Part shown: one piece after another, positions 24,198 to 32,928 of the stretch
Position numbering within the stretch: the first letter of the stretch is position 1
Layout of the letters: each line of letters opens with the position of its first letter
Assembly (NCBI GenBank): GCA_017645925.1
Contig: JAGCNN010000110.1
Location: 1 to 42,547 of the forward strand
Source of the DNA: Bacteroidales bacterium
GTDB lineage: Bacteria > Bacteroidota > Bacteroidia > Bacteroidales > ML635J-15
Reading direction: 5' to 3'
Length of the DNA: 42,547 nucleotides
Notes under the pieces: generated by a model
What the model was told of the DNA's origin: nothing
The model's input: only the letters and a program-made list of their open reading frames with translations
The model's database searches: none
Translations under genes and position numbers: made by a program

Positions 24198-26468
24198 TTA
24201 CTTTCCTTTTACATACTCGTCAATTGCCTTTGCGGCAGTCTTGCCTGCGCCCATTGCAAGGATAACGGTAGCAGCACCGCTTACGGCATCACCACCTGCG
24301 AAAACGCCCTTGCGCGAAGTCGCGCCATTGTCGTCGGCCATAATGCAGTTCCAACGATTTACATCAAGTCCGGGTGTGGTTGACGAAATCAGCGGATTTG
24401 GCGAAGTTCCAATTGACATTATCACCATATCGGCATCTATAATAAACTCGGAATCAGGAATAACAACAGGACGGCGTCTGCCCGAATCATCAGGTTCACC
24501 AAGCTGCATACGCACACACTTTATTGATTTAACCCATGCATTGTCATCTCCAAGTATCTCGATAGGATTACAAAGCAAATCAAACAAAATGCCCTCTTCC
24601 TTTGCATGATGCACCTCTTCTGCCCTTGCCGGCAACTCTTCTTCGGAACGACGATAAACAACATGCACTTCGGCACCAAGCCTCAAGGCTGTACGTGCAG
24701 CATCCATTGCAACGTTTCCGCCACCAACAACCACAACCTTCTTTCCTACATAATTTGGCGTTTCATAACCTTCCTTGTATGCAAAAAGCAGATTGTTACG
24801 TGTCAAGAACTCATTTGCAGAAACTACACCGCAGAGATTTTCTCCCGGAATGTTCATGAAATTTGGCAATCCAGCACCGGAACCAATGAAAACAGCATCA
24901 AAATGTTCCTTATCCATAAGGTCATCGATAGAAACGGAACGACCTATAATGACATTCTTCTCGAATTTAGCGCCAAGTTTCAGCAGATTGTCAACTTCAT
25001 GCTTTACAACGGTATGCTTTGGCAAACGGAACGATGGAATACCATAAACGAGTACACCGCCATATTCGTGCAATGCCTCGAAAATAGTAACTTCGTAGCC
25101 CATAGTCAGAAGTTCCTTTGCACATGTAAGCCCCGATGGTCCGCTACCGATAATAGCAACCTTATGTCCATTCTTTTCTACCTTTACGCCAAAGTCAAAG
25201 TTGTTTTCACGTGCCCAGTCACCGACAAACCTTTCAAGTTTACCAATTGCAATAGGTTCGCCCTTTATTCCGAGAATACACTTGCCCTCGCACTGGGTTT
25301 CCTGCGGACAAACGCGACCACAGACAGCTGGCAATGCCGAATCCTCGTTGATTATCCTTGCTGCCTCTGCGAAATCGCCTTCGGCAACCTTTCCTATGAA
25401 ATCCGGAATCTTAATCGAAACAGGGCAACCAGAAACGCACATCGGCTTCTTGCACCTGCGGCAACGCTGAGCCTCCTGCATAGCTTCCTCGGCATTGTAG
25501 CCAAAGCAAACCTCATCAAAATTGGTTGCACGAACCTTTGCATCCTGTTCGCGTACAGGAACACGCTTGCTGGCATCGCGCGGCTCATCGATGATACCAC
25601 CAATATGGCACTTATGACCTTCTGCCTTTTCTTCGGCTTCAAGCTGCTTGTGACCTTCCACATTGTTGTACATAGCCTGACGCTTCATAGCCTCCTCAAA
25701 ATCAACCAACGAAGCATCGAATTCAGGACCATCAACGCAGGTGAACTTGGTCTTTCCGCCAACCGAAACACGGCAGGCTCCGCACATTCCCGTACCATCG
25801 ACCATAAGCGAATTGAGGCTGACAGTACACTTTATGCCAAGCTCGGTACAAAGTTTCGAAACGAACTTCATCATTATCATAGGGCCAATTGAAACAACTT
25901 CATCGTACTTGCGTCCCGATTCAACAAGTTTCCTCAACATATCGGTAACAAGTCCCTTATGTTCGGTTGTTCCGTCTTCGGTAACGCAATACAGGTTGCC
26001 AGCCATCGACTTCAGTTCGTCCACATATATAAGTAACGACTCAGTCTTTGCGCCTATAATTACATCACAGTCAACGCCTTGTTCATGCATCCATTTCACC
26101 TGCGGGAAAATCGGTGCAATACCTACGCCTCCGCCAATAAATGCAACCTTGTAATCCTTTAGTTTATCCTTCGGTATATGCACAAGTTCCGACGGACGAC
26201 CGAGTGGACCTACCACGTCGCAGAAGCAATCGCCTACATTGTATGTCGCCATCTGCTTTGTTGACTTGCCAACCACCTTGAAAACAATTGTCACAGTACC
26301 AGCCTTTGCATCGTTATCGCTGACTGTCAAGGGTATTCGTTCTCCCTTCTCGTCCATCTTAACAATTAGGAACTGACCGGGCAATGCCGATTCTGCAATT
26401 CTTGGTGCCAGCACATCAAACAACACCATGTCGTCTGTAATATCAACTTTTCTTAAAATTTTATACAT
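24198..26468 (-). CDS. Fused NfnAB-like oxidoreductase (ferredoxin-NADP reductase-type subunit + glutamate-synthase-small-subunit-like subunit)
   Basis: 756 residues. The N-terminal ~265 residues resemble NfnA/SudB/PyrK: an FAD-binding barrel (ALPGQFLIVK, RIPLTVSD), an NAD-binding GGGVGIAPIFP, and [2Fe-2S] cysteines in GMCGACRVSV and FTCVDG (about 229, 232, 244). The rest resembles NfnB/SudA/GltD: two [4Fe-4S] motif sets (CRRCKKPMCVSGCP; VCGRVCPQETQCEGKC), FAD-binding IGSGPSGLTCAKEL, NADPH-binding GGGNVAMDAARTAL and a final GGDAVSGAATVILAMGAGK. Nfn enzymes couple NADH, ferredoxin and NADPH by flavin-based electron bifurcation; true glutamate synthase function is unlikely without the large subunit. 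The start at 26468 (MYKILRKVD) is preferred to 26516 by homology. Monocistronic, with a strong terminator. Confidence 0.9.
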   Translation of the reverse strand: MYKILRKVDITDDMVLFDVLAPRIAESALPGQFLIVKMDEKGERIPLTVSDNDAKAGTVTIVFKVVGKSTKQMATYNVGDCFCDVVGPLGRPSELVHIPKDKLKDYKVAFIGGGVGIAPIFPQVKWMHEQGVDCDVIIGAKTESLLIYVDELKSMAGNLYCVTEDGTTEHKGLVTDMLRKLVESGRKYDEVVSIGPMIMMKFVSKLCTELGIKCTVSLNSLMVDGTGMCGACRVSVGGKTKFTCVDGPEFDASLVDFEEAMKRQAMYNNVEGHKQLEAEEKAEGHKCHIGGIIDEPRDASKRVPVREQDAKVRATNFDEVCFGYNAEEAMQEAQRCRRCKKPMCVSGCPVSIKIPDFIGKVAEGDFAEAARIINEDSALPAVCGRVCPQETQCEGKCILGIKGEPIAIGKLERFVGDWARENNFDFGVKVEKNGHKVAIIGSGPSGLTCAKELLTMGYEVTIFEALHEYGGVLVYGIPSFRLPKHTVVKHEVDNLLKLGAKFEKNVIIGRSVSIDDLMDKEHFDAVFIGSGAGLPNFMNIPGENLCGVVSANEFLTRNNLLFAYKEGYETPNYVGKKVVVVGGGNVAMDAARTALRLGAEVHVVYRRSEEELPARAEEVHHAKEEGILFDLLCNPIEILGDDNAWVKSIKCVRMQLGEPDDSGRRRPVVIPDSEFIIDADMVIMSIGTSPNPLISSTTPGLDVNRWNCIMADDNGATSRKGVFAGGDAVSGAATVILAMGAGKTAAKAIDEYVKGK

Positions 26469-26496
26469 ATACCAAATAGTTTTTTTATGGTTCTTG

Positions 26497-26612
26497 TTTC
26501 TAAGTTTCAGGTTCAATGTTTAAGGTTCAATGATTTGATAATTTTGTAGCGACATGGCGCGCCGCGTCGCCACTAATATCAAATTATCCATTATCAATTG
26601 TCCATTATCCAT
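26497..26612. repeat. Intergenic repeat cluster between the lptB and nfnAB-like genes
   Basis: The gap holds two GGTTCAATG copies, a GGCGCGCC palindrome with flanking GCGAC/GTCGC arms (26549-26570), and tandem-like ATTATCCATTATCAATTGTCC. All are typical of noncoding repeats scattered in Bacteroidota genomes. No promoter box is obvious for the oxidoreductase gene. Confidence 0.6.
26544..26584. repeat. TTTGTAG-headed palindrome with GGCGCGCC core
   Basis: TTTGTAGCGAC, then ATGGCGCGCCGC, then GTCGCC and ending in CAAA. The arms GCGAC/GTCGC surround the 8-base palindrome at 26556-26563. A related element with the same core lies at 42343-42376. Confidence 0.65.
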
Positions 26613-27341
26613 TTATTTCCTTAATTCAAAATTAGCCCCCAAATACACCTTCCTAACCTGCGGGTCGTTGCTCAAATCTTCGGCAGTACCGCTCTTGAGA
26701 ATTCCACCCTCGAACAACAGATACGCACGGTCGGTAATCGCCAAAGTCTCGTGAACATTATGGTCGGTTATCAGCACACCGATATTCCTGTTTTTCAAAT
26801 GCATAACGATTGTCTGAATATCGTCCACAGCAATCGGGTCAACGCCTGCAAATGGCTCGTCAAGCAGAATGAACTTAGGGTCGATTGCCAAGGCACGAGC
26901 AATTTCGGTACGCCTGCGCTCGCCTCCCGACAACTGGAAGCCCTTGCTCTTGCGGATATGCTTGAGGCTGAATTCGTCCAAAAGTTGCTCGGTCATTTCG
27001 TTACGGGCCTTGCGGTTAAGGTCATTGCGGAATTCCAAGATGGACTTTATATTGTCCTCAACCGACATTTTCTGGAAAACGGACTCTTCCTGCGCCAGAT
27101 AACCGATTCCAAGACGAGCACGCTTATAAATGGGAAGCTTCGTTATTTCTTTGTCATCAAGGAAAATTCGACCGCTGTTAGGTTTTATCAGTCCGACTAT
27201 CATATAGAAAGTAGTGGTCTTTCCAGCACCGTTAGGACCCAGCAAACCAACAATTTCGCCTTGGTTCACTTCCACATCAACACCTTTTACTACGGTTCGC
27301 TTTCCGTACTGCTTGACCAACTGTTCTGTATAAAGCCGCAT
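26613..27341 (-). CDS. lptB: LPS export ABC transporter ATP-binding protein LptB
   Basis: 242 residues, one ABC module of LptB length. Walker [12 protein letters not shown] near residue 35, Q-loop [17 protein letters not shown] (the LptB-typical EESVF), signature [15 protein letters not shown], Walker [17 protein letters not shown] and the switch His in [10 protein letters not shown]. Together with LptFG it drives extraction of LPS from the inner membrane. It is followed upstream on the same strand by lpxH, another lipid A gene. A TATTTTTG box just upstream suggests its own promoter. Confidence 0.95.
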   Translation of the reverse strand: MRLYTEQLVKQYGKRTVVKGVDVEVNQGEIVGLLGPNGAGKTTTFYMIVGLIKPNSGRIFLDDKEITKLPIYKRARLGIGYLAQEESVFQKMSVEDNIKSILEFRNDLNRKARNEMTEQLLDEFSLKHIRKSKGFQLSGGERRRTEIARALAIDPKFILLDEPFAGVDPIAVDDIQTIVMHLKNRNIGVLITDHNVHETLAITDRAYLLFEGGILKSGTAEDLSNDPQVRKVYLGANFELRK

Positions 27342-27364
27342 TTAGTTCAAAAAATTTCAGTACG

Positions 27365-27372
27365 CAAAAATA
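27365..27372 (-). promoter_or_regulatory. Promoter -7 box TATTTTTG for lptB
   Basis: Exact TAnnTTTG match on the minus strand, 23 bases before the lptB ATG and just outside the lpxH stop. Confidence 0.45.
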
Positions 27373-27383
27373 ATAAATTCATG

Positions 27384-28133
27384 TTATTTTTCCGATTGGA
27401 AATTCAATAATTTTAGATTCTCACCGTCAAAAACCGCGTATGTGAAGTTGAAAAGCCAGTCGCCAACATTGGTAAACAACGATTTTTCGTTTAGTTGGTA
27501 CTGATAAGGAATGTGGCGGTGTCCGAACACAAAATTGTCAACATGCTTTTTTTCAAGCACTTCACGCGAATACATGACAAGAAATTCCTTTTCGTAGTCG
27601 GGAGTTTCGGGAAGGTCGTGTTTGAGACGACTGCGATGCGAACACCACAGAGCCAACCTGCACCCCCAGTCGGGATGTATCCACTTGAACATGAATTGGA
27701 AAAATCGGTTATGGAACATCCATTTCATCATGTTGTACTTGCGGTCGTACTTGCCAAGTCCGTCGCCATGAGCGATATAGAACAACTTGCCTCCCATCTC
27801 GCGTTCCTCCGGCACCCTATGCAATTCCGCACCAATAGTCTGTGGTAGATAGTCGAAAACCCACATGTCGTGGTTGCCCGTAAAATATTTTATCTTAACA
27901 CCGCTATCGGAAAGTTCACGCAATTTGGCAAGCACCGACACGAATCCGCGCGGCACCACATAGCTATATTCAAACCAGAAATCAAAAATATCACCAAGCA
28001 GGTAAAGCTCTGACGCATCGTTTTTTATCTCGTCAAGCCAACTTATGAAAAGCCTCTCCCGACTTTCGGAAGAAAACTGGCTGTCAACGCCAAAATGCGC
28101 ATCGGAAACAAAATATATCTTAGTGCGTTCCAA
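27384..28133 (-). CDS. lpxH: UDP-2,3-diacylglucosamine diphosphatase, LpxH type
   Basis: 249 residues, a calcineurin-like metallophosphoesterase with all metal motifs: FVSDAHFG at residue 8, LLGDIFDFWFEY, TGNHDMWVFDYL, IAHGDGLGKYD and FVFGHRHIP. GDIFDFW and HGDG are characteristic of LpxH-type enzymes, which cut UDP-2,3-diacylglucosamine to lipid X and UMP in lipid A synthesis. The distance to lptB (42 bases) and the shared strand support an envelope/LPS pair. Assignment to LpxH rather than a generic phosphoesterase is based on motif wording and length. Confidence 0.85.
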   Translation of the reverse strand: MERTKIYFVSDAHFGVDSQFSSESRERLFISWLDEIKNDASELYLLGDIFDFWFEYSYVVPRGFVSVLAKLRELSDSGVKIKYFTGNHDMWVFDYLPQTIGAELHRVPEEREMGGKLFYIAHGDGLGKYDRKYNMMKWMFHNRFFQFMFKWIHPDWGCRLALWCSHRSRLKHDLPETPDYEKEFLVMYSREVLEKKHVDNFVFGHRHIPYQYQLNEKSLFTNVGDWLFNFTYAVFDGENLKLLNFQSEK

Positions 28134-28152
28134 AGTATTCCGCTAATTTTTG

Positions 28153-28160
28153 CAAAAATA
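28153..28160 (-). promoter_or_regulatory. Promoter -7 box TATTTTTG for lpxH
   Basis: Exact TAnnTTTG match on the minus strand, 19 bases upstream of the lpxH ATG. Confidence 0.5.
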
Positions 28161-28194
28161 AATATTTTTTTCAATCCTTACAAACCTCAACAAA

Positions 28195-28617
28195 TCAGCT
28201 GTGTTTATATATATCCCCAAAAACAGTTTCAATATAAAGTACGTAGAAAACATTTCGGTTCTTACGGAATCCAATAAAAGGCAGATTGTTGCCAGATGCA
28301 CGAAATGCCAACAAGGTTACATCCGGAGTTACAATTTTAGGCAAATCAGGTTTTATTATGCTTCGCGGTATTTTTTCCATACCCAGTCCATGCCGAGAAG
28401 AATTTTCTGCGCCTTTCCAACCTAGTTCAGAAATTCCTTTCAACCTAAATAGAAAATCCCTAAAAAACTTTGCGTCCTTACAATCTTCTATCGATTTCTC
28501 CTGTAAATATTTGAAAGAAAAGATTGGTTCGTCATAAAAGTGTATATCAATGCCATCCAGGAACGGCAATGGATTGATAATAAACTCATTATCATGCTTT
28601 TTCTTAGATTTTGTCAT
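28195..28617 (-). CDS. Uncharacterised protein, probable toxin partner of the Panacea-domain protein
   Basis: 140 residues, basic N-terminus (MTKSKKKHD), no signal peptide. The middle segment has FRDFLFRLKGISELGW, and the C-terminal half PDVTLLAFRASGNNLPFIGFRKNRNVFYVLYIETVFGDIYKHS suggests a compact beta-rich fold. I do not recognise a named family. Its start overlaps the stop of the upstream Panacea-domain gene by four bases, the usual arrangement of an antitoxin-first toxin-antitoxin operon, so a toxin role is inferred from context. A host-interaction protein regulated by the neighbour is the alternative. Confidence 0.55.
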   Translation of the reverse strand: MTKSKKKHDNEFIINPLPFLDGIDIHFYDEPIFSFKYLQEKSIEDCKDAKFFRDFLFRLKGISELGWKGAENSSRHGLGMEKIPRSIIKPDLPKIVTPDVTLLAFRASGNNLPFIGFRKNRNVFYVLYIETVFGDIYKHS

Positions 28618-29057
28618 TTCAGCCGAGTCAAAAAGAACTTTCTTATTGTCTCCTTGTCAATAACGCTTCCTACGCCTACCTGTACACTATTCCATGGGGC
28701 TTCGTTATGTGTCATTTCCATAAGACCAACTGCCGAGTATGCAGAATAAACACGATAGACTTCGTCAAACAAGCGTTCCTCAACATCTTGCAGCTTTATT
28801 ATATTTGAACAATCGACATTCTCAATTCCTCTTTTGCCGTAGTCTTTGAATTCATCATAAACCCTTTGTACGACAGGACCATACATCCATGCTTCAATTT
28901 CATCGTTGAATAATGGCTCATTAAAATATGCAAGATGAAACCCTTGCTCATAATACAGCAATTTCTGGAGTTTCATGTTGGACACCAACTCCCCGTTTTC
29001 ATCTTCTATTCCTTTGCTAATTATTTTCTTAGCTATTTCAATAACATCGTATGTCAT
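28614..29057 (-). CDS. Panacea-domain (DUF4065, SocA/GepA-like) antitoxin
   Basis: 147 residues from MTYDVIEIAKKII. The domain signature is clear: MKLQKLLYYEQGFHLAYFNEPLFNDEIEAWMYGPVVQRVYDEFKDYG, i.e. the KLQKLLYY helix and the EAWxxGPVxxxVYxxF segment. Panacea domains act as antitoxins or chaperone-like neutralisers for many unrelated toxins. The start at 29057 is preferred to 29087, because the upstream codons lie next to a TATTTTTG box at 29075-29082. It overlaps the next gene by four bases. Confidence 0.85.
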   Translation of the reverse strand: MTYDVIEIAKKIISKGIEDENGELVSNMKLQKLLYYEQGFHLAYFNEPLFNDEIEAWMYGPVVQRVYDEFKDYGKRGIENVDCSNIIKLQDVEERLFDEVYRVYSAYSAVGLMEMTHNEAPWNSVQVGVGSVIDKETIRKFFLTRLK

Positions 29058-29074
29058 GTAGAACCATTTTTCCG

Positions 29075-29082
29075 CAAAAATA
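29075..29082 (-). promoter_or_regulatory. Promoter -7 box TATTTTTG for the Panacea operon
   Basis: Exact TAnnTTTG match on the minus strand, 17 bases upstream of the ATG at 29057. Confidence 0.5.
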
Positions 29083-29151
29083 CACAAATTTTACATTTTG
29101 TGAAGATTTCCAACAATCATTTTTCACAGGATTTAACGAAGATTGCTCCGC

Positions 29152-30363
29152 TTATCCCATCACCTCCGTCACCGCTTCCTTAACCGCATTAGCAACAGTT
29201 TGCATCTGCTCGTCGGTAAGGTCGTAATAGACAGGAAGGCTGATTTCGCACTTATAGTTATCGTAAGCCTGCGGATAGTCGGACATCTTGTAGCCCAGTC
29301 CGCTGTAGAACGAAAGCAATGGCAATGGCTGAAAATGCACATTTACAGACACTTCCTTGCCATTTATCCTACGAATAATCTCGTTGCGCTGTTCCTCGCT
29401 GGCATCTTTCACACGAAGCGTATAAACATGGTAGGACGTGCGCTTGTTTTCCGTCTCGTAAACAGGCAAAACAAACCTTGCATCATCCTTGAATTGTGCG
29501 GTGTAAAAGTCAAAGATTTTCTTCCTTTTTACAAGCGTATCGTCATCGTAACGAGCAAGTTCCACAAGTCCCATCGACGCCATAATGTCGGTCATGTTCA
29601 TCTTGAAACCTGCCGTAATGACATCGTACTTCCAGTTGCCCTTGGTCTTTGCCAAAGCATCCTTGTTCTGTCCATGCAACGACAAGACACACAAGAACTT
29701 GTAAATCTCATTATTGTCAAATGGCTCGGGAAGGTTGAAAATCACAGCTCCACCTTCGGCTGTTGTCAGGTTCTTGACTGCGTGGAACGAAAATACTGTA
29801 ACATCAGCCAACGAACCAGTATGTTTGCCCTTGTAAATTGCACCAATCGAATGCGACGAGTCGGCAAGAACCATAATCCTGCCAAGCTGCTTCTGGATTT
29901 CGTTATTTGGTGAAAACTTGCGTCTTATACCATCTTCGTTTACAAGCGACATTATATCGTCGTAGTCGCAAGGCATACCGGCAATGTCAACAGGCATTAT
30001 AACCTTTGTGCGGTCGGTAATTGCTGCGCGGATTTTCTCCACATTTATATCAAAGTCATCAGCATTGATATCAACCATTACCGGCTTTGCTCCGCAATGC
30101 ACAACCACATTTGCCGTAGCACAATAGGTGTAGGCCGGAACAATCACCTCGTCTCCATGAGTTACGCCAAACCAGCGCAATGCGATTTCAAGTCCTGCCG
30201 TAGCCGAATTGACGCAAAGTGTTGACTTTCCGCCAGTATATTCGGTAAGTCGTTTTTCAAAAAGTTTGGTCTTGGGACCAGTAGTTATCCATCCAGATTT
30301 AAGAGTGTCAACGACTTCTGCTATAATCTTATCGTCGATGCGTGGTGGTGAAAAAGGTATCAT
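29152..30363 (-). CDS. DegT/DnrJ/EryC1/StrS-family sugar aminotransferase
   Basis: 403 residues. It starts MIPFSPPRIDDKIIAEVVDTLKSGW, the usual family opening. The PLP-binding lysine is in VTVFSFHAVKNLTTAEGGA near residue 205. VIMPVDIAGMPCDYDDI and VLADSSHSIGAIYKG carry the aspartates and histidine of the PLP site. NVHFQPLPLLSFY and LPVYYDLTDEQMQTVANAV are typical C-terminal motifs. It transfers an amino group to a nucleotide-linked keto-sugar for LPS O-antigen or surface glycan. The SpmAB gene lies 13 bases upstream on the same strand. Confidence 0.93.
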   Translation of the reverse strand: MIPFSPPRIDDKIIAEVVDTLKSGWITTGPKTKLFEKRLTEYTGGKSTLCVNSATAGLEIALRWFGVTHGDEVIVPAYTYCATANVVVHCGAKPVMVDINADDFDINVEKIRAAITDRTKVIMPVDIAGMPCDYDDIMSLVNEDGIRRKFSPNNEIQKQLGRIMVLADSSHSIGAIYKGKHTGSLADVTVFSFHAVKNLTTAEGGAVIFNLPEPFDNNEIYKFLCVLSLHGQNKDALAKTKGNWKYDVITAGFKMNMTDIMASMGLVELARYDDDTLVKRKKIFDFYTAQFKDDARFVLPVYETENKRTSYHVYTLRVKDASEEQRNEIIRRINGKEVSVNVHFQPLPLLSFYSGLGYKMSDYPQAYDNYKCEISLPVYYDLTDEQMQTVANAVKEAVTEVMG

Positions 30364-30376
30364 TTATCTCAAAATT

Positions 30377-31609
30377 TTATCCAAAAAACAAATATGCGAC
30401 AAAAATTGCAGCTATGATTCCCGCAAGGTCGGCAATGAGTCCAGCAACTGCTGCATAGCGCGTCTGGCGGATTCCAACCGAACCGAAATAAACCGCCAAA
30501 ATATAGAATGTAGTATCTGTAGCACCTTGGAATGTGCAAGCCAGCCTACCAACAAACGAATCGGCTCCGTGAACATTCATGGCATCAACCATCAGTCCGC
30601 GTGCGCCACTTCCACTCAAAGGCTTCATAAAGGCAACTGGCAGAGCATCAACGAAATCGGTAGGCAATCCACACTTGCCGAAGCACCATGCAATTCCTGC
30701 CATCAACGCATCCATAGCCCCAGATGCACGGAAAACGCCGATAGCAACAAGTATTGCAATCAGGAACGGAATTATCTTTATGGCAGTCATAAAACCATCC
30801 TTGGCGCCTTCGATAAAGGCATCGTAAACATTAACCTTATGCACCAGCGCAAGCACTATGAACACGATAATTATCAAAAACAGTATGCTATTTGAAATTA
30901 CAGAAGCTACAGTTCCCTGCCTCTCAGCCGAAAGCAAGGTAAAGCCCCATATTGCAGCCGCAAGCAAAAGTGTAAGTCCGCCAAGATAAAGCAATATTTC
31001 CCAACGGAAAAGGTTGATTTTCTGCCATAGCGACACAGTTATTATTCCAACTAGCGTACTCACAAAGGTACTTATAAGTATCGGCAGGAAAATGTCAGAC
31101 GGGTCGGCAGCACCAAGCTGTGCTCTGTAAACCATTATGCTAATGGGAATTATGGTAAGCCCAGACGTGTTGAGTACAAGGAACATTATCATAGAATTTG
31201 ATGCGCGGTCCTTGTTTGTGTTCAGTTCCTGCAATTCCTTCATTGCCTTTAGTCCCAGCGGCGTTGCAGCATTGTCAAGACCAAGCATATTGGCTGCAAT
31301 GTTCATAACCATAGAACCATGCACCGGATGATTTTTGGGAATTTCGGGGAAAAGCCTGTTGAACAACGGAGAAATGCCTTTCGACAGCAGGTTGACAGCA
31401 CCGCCCTTCTCTCCTATTTTCATTATACCCAGCCACAAGGTCATAACACCAGTAAGGCCGAGCGAAAGTTCAAAACCGAGTTTGGCCATGTCGAAAGTAC
31501 TTCCTACCATAGCGGGGAAAACTTCCGCGTCACCAAAGAACAAAGCCTTCACAACTGCCACAATAAAGGCAATCAGAAAAAAAGCTATCCAAATGTAATT
31601 CAGAACCAT
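30377..31609 (-). CDS. Fused SpmA-SpmB-like membrane protein (nucleoside-recognition/Gate domains)
   Basis: 410 residues, polytopic. The N-terminal half has the SpmA motifs MTLWLGIMKIGEKGG, PVHGSMVMNIAANMLGLDNAATPLGLKAMKEL and NTSGLTIIPISIM. After about residue 240 the SpmB-like half follows: YDAFIEGAKDGFMTAIKIIPFLIAILVAIGVFRASGA, MKPLSGSGARGLM and DTTFYILAVYFGSVGI. The two genes are separate in spore formers and named for spore core dehydration; non-sporulating Bacteroidota carry this fusion, whose substrate is unknown. It is probably a solute or nucleoside-type transporter. It precedes the DegT gene in a likely two-gene unit. Confidence 0.9.
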   Translation of the reverse strand: MVLNYIWIAFFLIAFIVAVVKALFFGDAEVFPAMVGSTFDMAKLGFELSLGLTGVMTLWLGIMKIGEKGGAVNLLSKGISPLFNRLFPEIPKNHPVHGSMVMNIAANMLGLDNAATPLGLKAMKELQELNTNKDRASNSMIMFLVLNTSGLTIIPISIMVYRAQLGAADPSDIFLPILISTFVSTLVGIITVSLWQKINLFRWEILLYLGGLTLLLAAAIWGFTLLSAERQGTVASVISNSILFLIIIVFIVLALVHKVNVYDAFIEGAKDGFMTAIKIIPFLIAILVAIGVFRASGAMDALMAGIAWCFGKCGLPTDFVDALPVAFMKPLSGSGARGLMVDAMNVHGADSFVGRLACTFQGATDTTFYILAVYFGSVGIRQTRYAAVAGLIADLAGIIAAIFVAYLFFG

Positions 31610-31630
31610 TTGCTTATATTATATACTATG

Positions 31631-31638
31631 CAAAAATA
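31631..31638 (-). promoter_or_regulatory. Promoter -7 box TATTTTTG for the SpmAB gene
   Basis: Exact TAnnTTTG match on the minus strand, 21 bases upstream of the ATG at 31609. Confidence 0.5.
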
Positions 31639-31737
31639 AGCAAACAGAATGGAGACTTTAAAGCAAGGAAAAAGATTTTTTAAACGATAGTTGTTAATAT
31701 GATTTAACGATTCGACATTTGCGAACCTCTTTGCTCC

Positions 31738-32928
31738 TTATTCTTCTTCGCAATACTGATAATACATTTCAGCAGCTTCACGCGACTTGCCAGTTGCCGC
31801 CCTACGCCAATAAAAGCAAGCCTTCTCGTAAGACGCACGATTGTACCAACACATTCCCATCATATAGTTCAGACGGGCATCGTCTGGCGTAATATCAAGA
31901 GCCATTGCAAAATCGTATGATGCCAACTTCCACATGTCGTAGCCATAATACAACTCCCCGCGCATTTTGAAATACTCGGCATTGGATGGATTCTGTTCTA
32001 TAAGCTGCGAAACTTCAACAAGCGCATCGTCCTTGTACTCAGCAAACAAAGCCAAACGCGAATCTAAGAACAACGCTTTTTCGTTGTCGGGGAAACATTG
32101 CAGGTAACGACCTGTATATCGCCGAGCCTCAAGATATTTCTTCTGCGACATGCAGACTTCGGCAAAATCAATCAGATTTTCGGCATTGTAGCGGTCGGCT
32201 GCAAGAAGCAACTTACCCGTCTCATAGGCTGCCGCATAATTGCCCGATGCTTTCTGTATGGCAAATCGCAAGGCAACAACATCCTTATCACGCGAATTGG
32301 CAAGCTCGGCATATTTCATTGCCTGCGAATAATTTTCCATTCCCAGATATGCCTTGGCGTACAAATAATTGAGCCTAGATGACTTGGAATTTGTCATAGC
32401 ATCAAGAATTTCGAGTGCATAGTCGTAATGTTGCTGCGAAATGTTGTATTCGGCATCAGCAAAAGCCTCGTCCGACTTTGAATAACGCGGTGTTTCCCAA
32501 AATTCACGCCATTCGGCAGTGCGGTTAATGCTTTCAAACTCCCTGCAACGGATTATCTGCGAATAGGTTCTTGCGTTTTTGCCTGAAAGATGTTTTCCCA
32601 AATATTCTACAGACTCCTCAGCGAAGCCCATTCCTGCATAAATCTTCGCCATACGGAACTGAGCCTCAGACGGATTCATCTTTTCCATCTTACGCGAAAC
32701 TTCAAGAGCCGACATGTAGTCCTCGCCAGCTATCAGATAGTCGGCATAGCAGAGCAAAAACTCCTCAACATCCTCGTGGCTTTGCCATATTGCCACAGCC
32801 GAATCGGGTTCGCCATGCAGGACAAAATTCTGTGCGCGGAAATAATCACGCTGCAGGTCGTCAATCTGCGCCTGACAGCAGGCAGCAACGAAAAGCATCA
32901 AGGCAATATGTAGAATACGCTTCAGCAT
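31738..32928 (-). CDS. Exported TPR-repeat protein
   Basis: 396 residues with signal peptide MLKRILHIALMLFVAACCQAQ. The remainder is a helical TPR array: YMSALEVSRKMEKMNPSEAQFRMAKIYAGMG, YDYALEILDAMTN, YSQAMKYAELANS, YLEARRYTGRYLQCFPDNEKAL, YFKMRGELYYGYDMWKLASYDFAMALDITPDDARLNYMMGMCWYNRA. It probably scaffolds protein contacts in the periplasm. Its start overlaps the stop of the T9SS substrate gene by one base (TGATG), so the two are translationally coupled. Confidence 0.82.
   Translation of the reverse strand: MLKRILHIALMLFVAACCQAQIDDLQRDYFRAQNFVLHGEPDSAVAIWQSHEDVEEFLLCYADYLIAGEDYMSALEVSRKMEKMNPSEAQFRMAKIYAGMGFAEESVEYLGKHLSGKNARTYSQIIRCREFESINRTAEWREFWETPRYSKSDEAFADAEYNISQQHYDYALEILDAMTNSKSSRLNYLYAKAYLGMENYSQAMKYAELANSRDKDVVALRFAIQKASGNYAAAYETGKLLLAADRYNAENLIDFAEVCMSQKKYLEARRYTGRYLQCFPDNEKALFLDSRLALFAEYKDDALVEVSQLIEQNPSNAEYFKMRGELYYGYDMWKLASYDFAMALDITPDDARLNYMMGMCWYNRASYEKACFYWRRAATGKSREAAEMYYQYCEEE

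Noticed and set aside
24606..25892. Long open frame opposite the NfnAB-like gene (428 codons)
   Set aside because: Antisense shadow of a clearly conserved enzyme; no domain and an unnatural composition.
24198..26468. Glutamate synthase small subunit (gltD) as the function
   Set aside because: The N-terminal NfnA/PyrK-like half and absence of gltB favour an Nfn-type oxidoreductase.
29099..29127. TGTGAA/TTCACA hairpin past the DegT gene as a terminator
   Set aside because: Six-bp stem, long loop, no T tract on the relevant strand.
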